A DNA stretch of 40,514 nucleotides. Origin: Clostridiales bacterium (lineage in GTDB: Bacteria > Bacillota > Clostridia > Oscillospirales > Oscillospiraceae). Below the pieces are notes generated by a model. The model searched no databases and was not told the DNA's origin. It saw only the letters and a program-made list of their open reading frames with translations. The stretch spans positions 1 to 40,514 of the forward strand of contig SFFV01000017.1 of assembly GCA_004557735.1 (NCBI GenBank). The letters are read 5' to 3'. Below are positions 15,122 through 23,008 of this stretch, piece by piece. A program made the position numbers and the translations under genes. Each line of letters opens with the position of its first letter. The first letter of the stretch is position 1.

Positions 15122-15203
15122 ATCGGAAAGCAGTTCTTCCGATAAAGCCTCTCTTTCTTAAAAGCCGGCGCCGGAGCGTGATGAACTCCGGCGCCGATTT
15201 TAT
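15122..15203 (+). ncRNA. Possible small RNA between merR and metG
   Basis: A candidate promoter (TTGGCG 15085-15090, 19-base spacer, TATGAT 15110-15115) is followed by a hairpin (ATCGGAA 15122-15128 with TTCCGAT 15137-15143). A GC-rich terminator with a T-run (15166-15203) comes after. No ORF with a ribosome site lies between. The long spacer weakens the promoter, and the terminator also serves metG from the other strand, so this is only a candidate. Confidence 0.3.
15166..15196. terminator. Bidirectional terminator for metG and the upstream plus-strand transcript
   Basis: CGGCGCCGGAG (15166-15176) pairs with 15186-15196 around a nine-base loop. ATTTTATTTTTTT follows on the plus strand and CTTTTAAG on the minus strand. 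The metG stop is at 15209. Confidence 0.8.
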
Positions 15204-15208
15204 TTTTT

Positions 15209-17158
15209 TCAGCAGAGGACGCTTCCGGTGGGGACGGCATCGTCGAGCATGACGAGATGCAGCTCCTCCTTGCCGTTCACCATGCGCACGGCGGAGAGCA
15301 GCATGCCGCAGGACTCCAGACCCATCATCTTGCGCGGCGGCAGGTTGACGATCGCCGCGACCGTCTTGCCGACCAGCTCTTCCGGTTTATAGTGCATCGC
15401 AATGCCGGAGAGGATCTGCCGCGTGACGCCCGAGCCGTCGTCCAGCTCAAAGCGCAGCAGCTTCTGCGATTTCTTTACGGCTTCGCATTTGAGAACGCGG
15501 CAGACGCGGAAATCGCACTTTTCGAAATCATCGAACACGATGTTTTCTTTAAACGGCTCGATGGGGTCGGTCTCAGGCTTTTTCAGCTCTTCGAGCGCGG
15601 CAAGCTCCTTTTCCATGTCGATGCGCGGGAAGAGGTTTTCGCCCTTCGTGACGGACGCCGCCGCGGGGAGAACGCCGTATTGCTCCGCGGCTTCCCAGCT
15701 CATGGCGGCCTCGGGCGCGCCGATCTGCGCGGCGAGCTTTTCCATGCTCTCGGGCATAAAGGGCCGGAGGAGCGTTCCGCAGATGCGCAGGCTCTCCAGC
15801 AGATTATAGAGCACGCGCGCGAGACGCGGCTTTTTCGCCTCGTCCTTCGCGAGCACCCAGGGGGCTGTCTCGTCGATGTACTTGTTGGCGCGGGAGATCA
15901 CGCGGAACACCTCCGCGAGAGCGTTCTGCATCTGGAATTTCTCCATCTGCGCGGCGTACCTGCCGCGAAGAGCGGCGAGCATCTCCAGAAGCTCCGCGTC
16001 CTCCGGCCCCGCTTCCTGCGCTTCCGGCAGCGTGCCGCCGAAGTATTTGCCGGCCATGGCGGTCGTGCGGGAGAGGAGGTTGCCGAGATCGTTCGCGAGA
16101 TCGGTGTTGATGGTGGAGATGAGAAGCTCGTTGGAGAAGCTGCCGTCCGAGCCGAAGGGGAAGCTGCGCAGCAGGAAGAAGCGCAGCGCGTCCACGCCGT
16201 AGCGCTCGGCGAGCATGTAGGGATCGACGACGTTGCCCTTGCTTTTGGACATCTTGCCGCCGTCCATGATGAGCCAGCCGTGGCCGTAGACCTTTTTCGG
16301 CAGCGGCAGACCCACGCTCATAAGCATCGCGGGCCAGATGATCGAGTGGAAGCGGACGATCTCCTTGCCGACGATGTGCACGTCCGCGGGCCAGTATCTG
16401 TCAAAGTCGTGGTAGGCGTCGTTCTCGTAGCCGAGCGCGGTCGTGTAGTTGAAAAGCGCGTCGATCCATACATACACGACGTGGCCGGGGTCAAAGTCCA
16501 CGGGCACGCCCCAGGTAAAGCTCGTGCGGGATACGCAGAGATCCTGCAAGCCGCCCTCGCAGTCGAGGAAGTTGTGCACCATCTCGTTCACGCGGCTGGC
16601 CGGTTCCAGAAACTCGCCGCCGAGCAGCAGCTCTCTCACACGGTCGGCGTACTTGCTCAGACGGAAGAAGTAGGCCTCCTCCTCGGCGTATTTGACCTCG
16701 CCGCCGCAGTCGGGGCAGCGGCCGTTCACAAGCTGGCTCTCGGTCCAGAAGCTCTCGCACGGCGTGCAGTACATGCCGGAGTACTTGCCCTTATAGATAT
16801 CGCCGTTGTCGTACATTTTGCGAAAGATGCGCTGGATGCTCCTGACATGGTAATCGTCCGTGGTGCGGATGAAGCGGTCGTTCGAGATGTTCATCAGCTT
16901 CCAGAGATCGAGCACGCCCTTCTCGCCGGTAACGATCTTATCGACAAACTGCTGCGGCGTGACGCCGGCGGCTTTGGCCTTGTCCTCGATCTTCTGGCCG
17001 TGCTCGTCGGTGCCGGTGAGGAACATCACGTCATAGCCGCACAGACGCTTGTAGCGGGCGATCGCGTCGCTTGCGACAGTGCAGTAGGCGTGGCCGATGT
17101 GGAGCTTCGCGGAGGGATAGTAGATCGGCGTGGTGATATAAAAGGTCGGTTTTTCCAT
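15209..17158 (-). CDS. metG: Methionyl-tRNA synthetase
   Basis: The 649-residue class I synthetase charges tRNA-Met with methionine. It has the HIGH motif (KLHIGHAYC, about residue 18), the FLTGTDEHGQKIE loop, a zinc knuckle with Cys pairs CTPC and CPDC (about residues 125-145), the VYVWIDALFNY methionine pocket and KMSKSKGNVVDP for ATP. An anticodon-binding helical domain follows, and then a C-terminal EMAP/OB-fold tRNA-binding domain (FDDFEKCDFRVCRVLKCEAVKKSQKLLRFELDDG, about residue 545 on). The start is the ATG at 17158 with GGAGAGAG upstream. It lies 31 bases after the VanW-domain gene and probably shares the hemW transcript. It ends at a strong terminator. Confidence 0.97.
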   Translation of the reverse strand: MEKPTFYITTPIYYPSAKLHIGHAYCTVASDAIARYKRLCGYDVMFLTGTDEHGQKIEDKAKAAGVTPQQFVDKIVTGEKGVLDLWKLMNISNDRFIRTTDDYHVRSIQRIFRKMYDNGDIYKGKYSGMYCTPCESFWTESQLVNGRCPDCGGEVKYAEEEAYFFRLSKYADRVRELLLGGEFLEPASRVNEMVHNFLDCEGGLQDLCVSRTSFTWGVPVDFDPGHVVYVWIDALFNYTTALGYENDAYHDFDRYWPADVHIVGKEIVRFHSIIWPAMLMSVGLPLPKKVYGHGWLIMDGGKMSKSKGNVVDPYMLAERYGVDALRFFLLRSFPFGSDGSFSNELLISTINTDLANDLGNLLSRTTAMAGKYFGGTLPEAQEAGPEDAELLEMLAALRGRYAAQMEKFQMQNALAEVFRVISRANKYIDETAPWVLAKDEAKKPRLARVLYNLLESLRICGTLLRPFMPESMEKLAAQIGAPEAAMSWEAAEQYGVLPAAASVTKGENLFPRIDMEKELAALEELKKPETDPIEPFKENIVFDDFEKCDFRVCRVLKCEAVKKSQKLLRFELDDGSGVTRQILSGIAMHYKPEELVGKTVAAIVNLPPRKMMGLESCGMLLSAVRMVNGKEELHLVMLDDAVPTGSVLC

Positions 17159-17189
17159 GAGGCTTCTCTCTCCTGACTTTCTTTTATGC

Positions 17190-19229
17190 TCAGCCCTGCG
17201 GGACGTTTCGGGCTTCAATGTCCTCGGTGTGGTAGTTGTACGTGCTGTAGGCCTCGTATTCCTTGCTGACGGGGGTGGCGGTGTTGTAATCGTCGCCGTC
17301 GTTGAACACCAGACGCCAGGTCGCCGCCGCCATGCCGACAGAGAGCGGATTGCCGTCGGCGTCGTAATACGTGCCGGTCTCGTCAAAGACCTCCCAGTTG
17401 TTGAACTGCATGAGCACATACTGGTGCTTCACGTCGGTGCCGAGGATCTGGATGCAGCACTCGTTCGTGTCGTCGTCCACCCATGCGTGGATCTTGACGG
17501 GGTATTCGGCGTCGTTGCGGAACTTGAAGTCCGGCCAGCCCCAGCTCACCGTGGCGTCCATGCCCCAGGGAAGGTAGCCCACCTGGAACTGGTGGCAGGC
17601 GCGCTCAACGATCTCCAGATTGGCGTAGAGCACGGCGTTGTAGAGCGTGGAGCTCACCTGGCAGATGCCGCCGCCGTATTCCTGCCGGACCTCGCCGTTG
17701 GCGTAAGCCGTGGCGGGCTTCCAGCCGTTTGCCGCGGTGCGCTCGCCGAGCGTATCGTTGAAGGAGAACGTCTGTCCGGGGATGAGCACCAGCCCGTCAA
17801 GCAGCGCGCACGCCTTTTTCACGTTGGAAATGCGGTCGGCGCTGCTGCCGGAGAGCGACGTGCGCACCTCGTTGCAGTAGTCCCGGTTCCAGAGCCGGAC
17901 CATCGTCCAGTTTTTGGAGAGCTCGTCGCGGAAGAGCATGGCGTTGATCTCCTCCGTGGTGTGCTCCGGCTTCGTCACGGTCATCGGGATCGTGACCGTG
18001 TCGCCGTAGGACGCCGCCGCCCAGGCCTTTTCGGCCTCGGCCACGTCGAACGTGCGTCCGACGGAGGACTGCGTCACGATAAACGGCTCGCCGTGGAAGT
18101 CGACCGGCGAGGCGTCCGCCGCGCCGGTTCCCGGCGCCGCGTCGGGAGAAGCGGACGGATCCGGCGTGTCGGACGGCGCGCCGGTCGCCGTGGGCTCGGG
18201 CGTCGGGTCGGGCTTTTCGCCCTTGCCGTCGTCCTTGCCGGGGTCGGCCGTATCAATGGCGGGGTTATAGAGGATCTCCGCTTCGGCAACTTCGGAATAG
18301 ACGTCGTTATAAAGCGCCTGGAAATCGAACGTCTCGTCCGCGTTCGGCGCGCTCTCGTAGGTGAACGACGTGCCGCCGGAGAGGAACGCGCCGCGGAAGG
18401 AGCTGAACACCGAATCGGTGTCGAGCGTCATGCCGCTCGCGCCCTTGAGAAGGGTGATGCTGTCCTCGCCGATAACGATGCTGCTCTCGAGAAGCTGCTC
18501 GTTGATATCCACGGCCTTCGCCTCGATGATGGAGCGCATCTTCGTCTCGTCGAGCGTCACTTCCAGCGCCTCGCCCTCGTACACAAAGCCGCATTTGCCG
18601 AGATAGCGGCACTGGACATACTTCACCAGCGCGCCGAACAGCCCGTCGCCGCGGCCGTAGTTCCAGGCTGCGTCCGCTGCGGCGTCGGCGGAGAAACGCA
18701 TGCCCGCGTCCGCGGAGGACATGGCGAGCGTGTTGCCGAGCGGGAGATCCGCCGTGACGGAGAAGGCGTCGTAGCGCTCGTGACCGAGCGCGAGAAGCTC
18801 ATCGCGCGCCTCGTTTCGCGTCATGCCGGAGAGATCGGCGCCGGCGAGCGTCACGCCCGGATAGATCGTGTCCACCCGGTGCACGAGCAGCGCTCCCGTC
18901 ACGACGAGCGCGAGCAGAAGCAGCAATATGACGCACACAATGATGACCGGCAGCTTCCAGCTCCCGCGCGGCGCGGGCGCATCCGGCGTGACAGGCGCTT
19001 CGCCCGCACGGCGAAAGCGCTTTTTCGGCGCACTCTGCGGCTCTTCACGTTCGGCCCGGCGCGCGCGCGCCGGCAGCGGCGGAAGATCCGCCGGGGGCGC
19101 GGCGTCCTCGGCCTCGCGTCTCGCGCGCTTCGCGGCGCGGGAGTTTTTCCCGCGCTCCGCCGCAGCCTCGCGCTCGCGGCGCTCCTTCCGGCTGAGCGGC
19201 TGCGGCGCGGCCTCCGTCTCGCCGGTCAC
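17190..19229 (-). CDS. VanW-domain membrane protein (YoaR-like)
   Basis: The protein has a long charged cytoplasmic head (residues 1-90, rich in Arg, Glu and Ala), one membrane helix (about 92-117), and an outside part with a PG_binding_4-like segment (about 125-240). A Pro/Asp/Ser-rich linker and the C-terminal VanW domain follow (PGQTFSFNDTLGERTAANGWK, YGGGICQVSSTLYNAVLYANLEIVER, PWGMDATVSWGWPDFKFRN). The biochemical role of VanW is unknown; family members are envelope-associated. The GTG at 19229 is the only ordinary start, but the frame stays open upstream for about 48 codons with coding-like acidic sequence (YTPFPDEEPQDP). The true start may therefore be earlier, at a non-standard codon. 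It is flanked by hemW and metG in one direction. Confidence 0.85.
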   Translation of the reverse strand: MTGETEAAPQPLSRKERREREAAAERGKNSRAAKRARREAEDAAPPADLPPLPARARRAEREEPQSAPKKRFRRAGEAPVTPDAPAPRGSWKLPVIIVCVILLLLLALVVTGALLVHRVDTIYPGVTLAGADLSGMTRNEARDELLALGHERYDAFSVTADLPLGNTLAMSSADAGMRFSADAAADAAWNYGRGDGLFGALVKYVQCRYLGKCGFVYEGEALEVTLDETKMRSIIEAKAVDINEQLLESSIVIGEDSITLLKGASGMTLDTDSVFSSFRGAFLSGGTSFTYESAPNADETFDFQALYNDVYSEVAEAEILYNPAIDTADPGKDDGKGEKPDPTPEPTATGAPSDTPDPSASPDAAPGTGAADASPVDFHGEPFIVTQSSVGRTFDVAEAEKAWAAASYGDTVTIPMTVTKPEHTTEEINAMLFRDELSKNWTMVRLWNRDYCNEVRTSLSGSSADRISNVKKACALLDGLVLIPGQTFSFNDTLGERTAANGWKPATAYANGEVRQEYGGGICQVSSTLYNAVLYANLEIVERACHQFQVGYLPWGMDATVSWGWPDFKFRNDAEYPVKIHAWVDDDTNECCIQILGTDVKHQYVLMQFNNWEVFDETGTYYDADGNPLSVGMAAATWRLVFNDGDDYNTATPVSKEYEAYSTYNYHTEDIEARNVPQG

Positions 19230-19410
19230 GGTCTCGCCGGTTTCCCAGTCGGAGGAATCGTAGCTCTCGCCGACGATCTCCGGATCGGGATCATATTCAT
19301 AATACTCGGCATTCCCCGGGTCCTGCGGCTCTTCGTCCGGGAAGGGGGTGTAATTCTCGTCGTTACGGATGATGGGTACCGCCTTTCTCTGTTTGCGGCT
19401 TTCGCCTGTG

Positions 19411-20658
19411 TCAGTTCATATACGGCTCGGACGCCGTCGGCAGCGGGACCTTCTGTCCCTTTGCCTCAAACGCCTCGCGGATCCACGGGTTTGCGTTGAA
19501 TTTCTCTTTCGTCTGCGATTCGATCAGCACGCCGATGAGAACGTTGGAGACGAGAAATCCGCCGGGCGTGAAGTGCCAGCGTCCGTTGTCGCACACGGCC
19601 CAGCCGTTTTCCTCAAATACCTCCAGCATCTCTTCGAGCTTATCGAAGCTGCTCTGGTATACGCTCATATACTCTTCGCGGGAGATGCCGCCCGCGGTGC
19701 GCATGCCGAGCATCAGATACTCGCTCGCGCGGTCGAACGGCGTGAGTTCCTCCTGTTCGGCGATAATATCCTTGTCCCCCAAAACGCCGGAAATATACTT
19801 GCGGACGTTGTGGGTATAGGTGTAGCGCAGCAAGCCGATGTTCGAGGCTGCCGACGCGCCGAAGCCGATGTAATCGTCCAGCCGCCAGTACTTGAGATTA
19901 TGGCGGCTTTCGTAGCCGGGGCGGGCAAAGTTGGAGATCTCATACTGCCGGAAGCCGTGGCGCGAAAGGAAGTCCACGGCGTAAAGGTACATATCCGCCT
20001 GATCGTCGTCGGAGGGGAGAATGTCGGCGCCCTCATACTCGTCGTACATGGGCGTGCCTTCTTCCAGACGCAGACCGTAGCAGGAGATGTGCGCGGGCTT
20101 GAGCGCGAGCGCCTTGGTGAGCGTGTCCGCCCAGTCCTCGCGCGTCTGGCTCGGCAGGCCGTAGATGAGATCGAGACTCACGTTGCGGAAGCCGGCCTTG
20201 CGCGCGCGCTTCACCGCCATTTCCACCTGCCGCCAGTTGTGGCGGCGGCCGATGAGACGGAGAATGTCGTCGTTGGCGCTCTGTGCGCCGATGGACAGGC
20301 GGTTCACGCCCTCCTTGCGCAGCATGCGGAGCTCCTTGCGCCGGACGCTGTCCGGGTTGCACTCCACGGTGATCTCGCTCTGCTTCATCAGCCGGTTGGT
20401 GACCTTCAGCTCCTGCAGGATCTCCACGATGCGCCGGGCGCCGTAGTAGCTCGGCGTGCCGCCGCCGAAATACACCGTGTCGATGAAATAATCGGTCATG
20501 CGGGGCATCGTTTCCTGCAACTGGATCAGCAGCGCGTCCTGATAATAGGGCATGAGCTTATCCCTGCCCGGCAGACTGCAAAAGTCGCAGTATGCGCACT
20601 TCGATGCGCAGAACGGAATGTGAAAATATACGCCCAGGCGTTTGTCTTGGTCGCCCAT
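19411..20658 (-). CDS. hemW: HemW-like radical SAM protein (coproporphyrinogen III oxidase-like)
   Basis: The 415-residue radical SAM enzyme has the cluster motif CASKCAYCDF (Cys18, Cys22, Cys25) directly after VYFHIPF. The SAM-contacting YFGGGTPS follows, with SITVECNPD-type and NRLSIGAQS strands, LDLIYGLPSQT, and the C-terminal HemN/HemW domain (YEISNFARPGYESRHNLKYW). HemW is now regarded as a heme chaperone and not a true oxidase; the lack of the extra Cys of HemN's motif agrees with HemW. The start at 20658 is preceded by GGAGGAA. The stop lies about 40 bases before the open frame of the VanW-domain gene, suggesting co-transcription. The protein is slightly longer than most HemW. Confidence 0.93.
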   Translation of the reverse strand: MGDQDKRLGVYFHIPFCASKCAYCDFCSLPGRDKLMPYYQDALLIQLQETMPRMTDYFIDTVYFGGGTPSYYGARRIVEILQELKVTNRLMKQSEITVECNPDSVRRKELRMLRKEGVNRLSIGAQSANDDILRLIGRRHNWRQVEMAVKRARKAGFRNVSLDLIYGLPSQTREDWADTLTKALALKPAHISCYGLRLEEGTPMYDEYEGADILPSDDDQADMYLYAVDFLSRHGFRQYEISNFARPGYESRHNLKYWRLDDYIGFGASAASNIGLLRYTYTHNVRKYISGVLGDKDIIAEQEELTPFDRASEYLMLGMRTAGGISREEYMSVYQSSFDKLEEMLEVFEENGWAVCDNGRWHFTPGGFLVSNVLIGVLIESQTKEKFNANPWIREAFEAKGQKVPLPTASEPYMN

Positions 20659-20682
20659 AGTTCCTCCAGAATGCGGTGGTTT

Positions 20683-20856
20683 CTCTGCCTCGCAGAGTTT
20701 GCTCCCGCAGGAGCAAATAAAATGGGATCATTTTCTCCGGCGACATGTGCGTCGGAGAAAATTCCTCTCGGCTCGCAAACGTGCGAGCGTAGCGAGTGCG
20801 CTGCGGCGAGCCGTGATCCCCTCAAACAAACCCCTCAACGGAGTGGGGTTTGTTTG
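20683..20856. repeat. Cluster of five consecutive hairpins between hemW and htpG
   Basis: Within 175 bases there are five inverted repeats: CTCTGC/GCAGAG (20683-20697), TTTGCTCC/GGAGCAAA (20698-20717), TTTTCTCCG/CGGAGAAAA (20731-20761), CGGCTCGC/GCGAGCCG (20769-20813) and the perfect 12-bp CAAACAAACCCC/GGGGTTTGTTTG (20823-20856). No gene is seen here. The last hairpin may end htpG transcription, although it has no T-run. The dense succession looks like a dispersed palindromic repeat element, not a simple terminator. Confidence 0.6.
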
Positions 20857-20862
20857 AATTCG

Positions 20863-22782
20863 TCAGAATAGTTTACACACCAGCTCGCCGTACTCCGCCG
20901 GATCGTCCGGGGTAATGCCGGCGACAAGCTCCGCCTGCGCAAAGAGCACCTTCGCCATGACGGCGGCGCGCTCCGGGTCCTTCTCCCGCGCGGCGTCGAG
21001 CGCCTTGACGGCGGGGTGGTCAAGATTGAGCTCGAGCACGCGCTGCGCGCGCATCGCGTTCGGGTCGGCGCCCGGCATGGCGTGGAAGTAGCGCTCCATT
21101 TCGAGCGTGATGCCGCCCTCGACGGAGAGGCACACGGCGTAGTTTTTGAGCTTGCGGGAGATCTTCACGTTCGCCACGGCGTCGCCGAGCGTTTCCCTGA
21201 CAAAATCGGTGAGGGGCTTGTATTCCTCGTCGGCCTTGTCGGCGGCGGCCTTCTCCTCGTCGGACTCGAGACCGAGATCCTGCGAGCAGACGTTGCAGAA
21301 CTTCTTCTCGGCGTAACTGCCGAGGATCTCCGCGACGAACTCGTCCGCGTCGGTCGAGAAGCAGAGAATATCGAAGCCCCTGGCGCGCACCTGTTCGTTC
21401 TGCGGGAGCTTCGCGGCGCGCTCCGGCGTCTCGGCGGCGGCGTAGTAGATGTATTTCTGGTTCTCCGGCATGGCGTCCACATATTCGCGCAGGGAGATGA
21501 GCTTTTCCTTCTCCGCGCTGCGGTAGAGCAGAAGGTCGGTCAGCAGATCGCGCTTCATGCCGTAATCGCCGATGATGCCGTATTTGAGCTGCGTGCCGAA
21601 CACGTTGAAGAACTTTTCGTACTTTTCGCGGTCGCACTCCATAAGACGGGAAAGCTCGCCCTTGATCTTCTTTTCGAGATTCATCGAGATGAGCTTGAGC
21701 TGGCGGTCGTGCTGGAGCATTTCGCGGGAGATGTTCAGCGAGAGATCCGGCGAATCGACGATGCCGCGCACGAAACGGAAGCACTCCGGCAGCAGATCGG
21801 GGCATTTTTCCATGATCATCACGCCGTTGGAGTAGAGCCGCAGGCCGGGAACATAGTCGCGGGTATAGTAGTCGTAGGGCGCCTTCGCCGGGACGAACAG
21901 CATGCACCGGTAGCTGACCGAGCCCTCGGCGTTCACGCGGATGACGGACACGGGGTCCTCGGTATCCTTGAACTTTTCCTTGTAGAAGGCGATGCAGTCG
22001 GCGTCGGAGACCTCCTTCTTGCTGCGCTGCCAGATGGGGATCATCGAGTTGACGACCTCTTCCTTCTTGACGGTGCGCACGCCCATCTTCTGAATGCCGG
22101 CCTCGTCCACCTCGCCGGTCTCGTATTTCTCGGTCGTCTCCACATCGGTGCGGATCGGCCAGCGGACATAGTCTGAATATTTCTTCACCAGCTCCTGGAT
22201 CTTCCAGGGCATGAGATACACGCTGTAGCAGTCGTCGTCCGTGTCGGGCTTCATGGTGAGGATGACGTCGGTGCCGACGGTGTCCTTTTCGCACGGGGTG
22301 ATGGTGTAGCCGTCCGCGCCCTCGCTCTCCCAGCGGTTGGCGGTCTCCTGCCCGTAGGCGCGGGAAACGACGGTCACCTTGCTCGCGACCATGAACGCGG
22401 AATAGAAGCCCACGCCGAACTGACCGATCACGTCGATGTTCGCCTTGTCCTTCTCGGCGGCGTCCAGATCCTTCTTGAAGGAGAGCGAGCCGGACTTCGC
22501 GATCACGCCGAGATTGGATTCCAGCTCCTCGGCGGTCATGCCGATGCCGTTGTCGGAAACGGTGAGCGTCTTGGCTTCCTTGTCGCCGGTGATGCGGATA
22601 AAGAAATCTCCGCGCTCCATGCCGACGTTTTCGTCGGTCAGCGAGCGGAAGCAGAGCTTGTCGATAGCGTCCGAGGCGTTGGATATCAGCTCGCGCAGAA
22701 AGATCTCCTGATGCGTATAGATGGAATTGACCATCAGCTCCAGCAGCCGCCGGGATTCCGCCTGAAATTCTTTTTTCGCCAT
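20863..22782 (-). CDS. htpG: Molecular chaperone HtpG (Hsp90)
   Basis: The 639-residue Hsp90 homologue has the GHKL ATPase N-domain: FLRELISNASDAIDKL (Asn and catalytic Glu in ELISNASDA, about residues 29-40), DNGIGM (about 78-83) and GQFGVGFYSAFMVA (about 122-135). The middle domain contains FVPAKAPYD and LPECFRFVRGIVDSPDLSLNISREMLQ with the ATP-contacting Arg. A C-terminal dimerisation domain completes it. Length is normal. The ATG at 22782 follows GGAGGATAATA. A good vegetative promoter (22850-22878) lies 68 bases upstream, and no CIRCE element is present, so heat control by HrcA is not indicated. Confidence 0.97.
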   Translation of the reverse strand: MAKKEFQAESRRLLELMVNSIYTHQEIFLRELISNASDAIDKLCFRSLTDENVGMERGDFFIRITGDKEAKTLTVSDNGIGMTAEELESNLGVIAKSGSLSFKKDLDAAEKDKANIDVIGQFGVGFYSAFMVASKVTVVSRAYGQETANRWESEGADGYTITPCEKDTVGTDVILTMKPDTDDDCYSVYLMPWKIQELVKKYSDYVRWPIRTDVETTEKYETGEVDEAGIQKMGVRTVKKEEVVNSMIPIWQRSKKEVSDADCIAFYKEKFKDTEDPVSVIRVNAEGSVSYRCMLFVPAKAPYDYYTRDYVPGLRLYSNGVMIMEKCPDLLPECFRFVRGIVDSPDLSLNISREMLQHDRQLKLISMNLEKKIKGELSRLMECDREKYEKFFNVFGTQLKYGIIGDYGMKRDLLTDLLLYRSAEKEKLISLREYVDAMPENQKYIYYAAAETPERAAKLPQNEQVRARGFDILCFSTDADEFVAEILGSYAEKKFCNVCSQDLGLESDEEKAAADKADEEYKPLTDFVRETLGDAVANVKISRKLKNYAVCLSVEGGITLEMERYFHAMPGADPNAMRAQRVLELNLDHPAVKALDAAREKDPERAAVMAKVLFAQAELVAGITPDDPAEYGELVCKLF

Positions 22783-22849
22783 ATTATTATCCTCCGTATG
22801 CTATGGACTCTGAGTAAGTCTATCAAATGAGCCTATACTCTGACACTAT

Positions 22850-22878
22850 ATTATACCGCGGTATTATGTAAAATTCAA
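22850..22878 (-). promoter_or_regulatory. Promoter of htpG
   Basis: On the minus strand TTGAAT (22878-22873) and a perfect TATAAT (22855-22850) are 17 bases apart. The -35 box lies inside the final codons of the truncated upstream ORF, next to the presumed left edge of the carbohydrate cassette. The leader to the ATG is about 60 bases and has two ACTCTGA copies (22806 and 22837). Confidence 0.75.
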
Positions 22879-22965
22879 CCGAAAAACTCGCCCGCGGCGG
22901 CCGCTTGGCGGCACGGAAAACAATTTGCAGAGCAGCGCCTTTTTTGTATCTGCGGTATAGATCAT
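22864..22965 (-). pseudogene. 5' stub of a truncated gene (possibly HD/ppGpp-hydrolase-like)
   Basis: An ATG at 22965 with an AAGGAG site eleven bases upstream begins 43 bases after the ADP-ribosylglycohydrolase stop. It reads MIYTADTKKAL before changing to an unrelated, Arg-rich tail and a stop after 33 codons. The opening resembles that of small HD-domain (p)ppGpp-hydrolase-like proteins (MIYTxxTKKALxLCxxAH). Position and ribosome site fit the second gene of an operon cut off by a recombination junction at about 22930. The family call rests on eleven residues and is tentative. Confidence 0.45.
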
Positions 22966-23008
22966 GTCTGGTTCACTCCTTCCGGGTATTTTCTGCGTTC
23001 GGATATAC

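Noticed and set aside
15257..19499. Long plus-strand open frames opposite metG and the VanW-domain gene
   Set aside because: Antisense shadows of well supported genes; no ribosome site and no family motif.
22783..22850. A CIRCE or CtsR heat-shock operator before htpG
   Set aside because: Neither the TTAGCACTC-N9-GAGTGCTAA palindrome nor tandem GGTCAAA heptads are present; only two ACTCTGA copies were seen.
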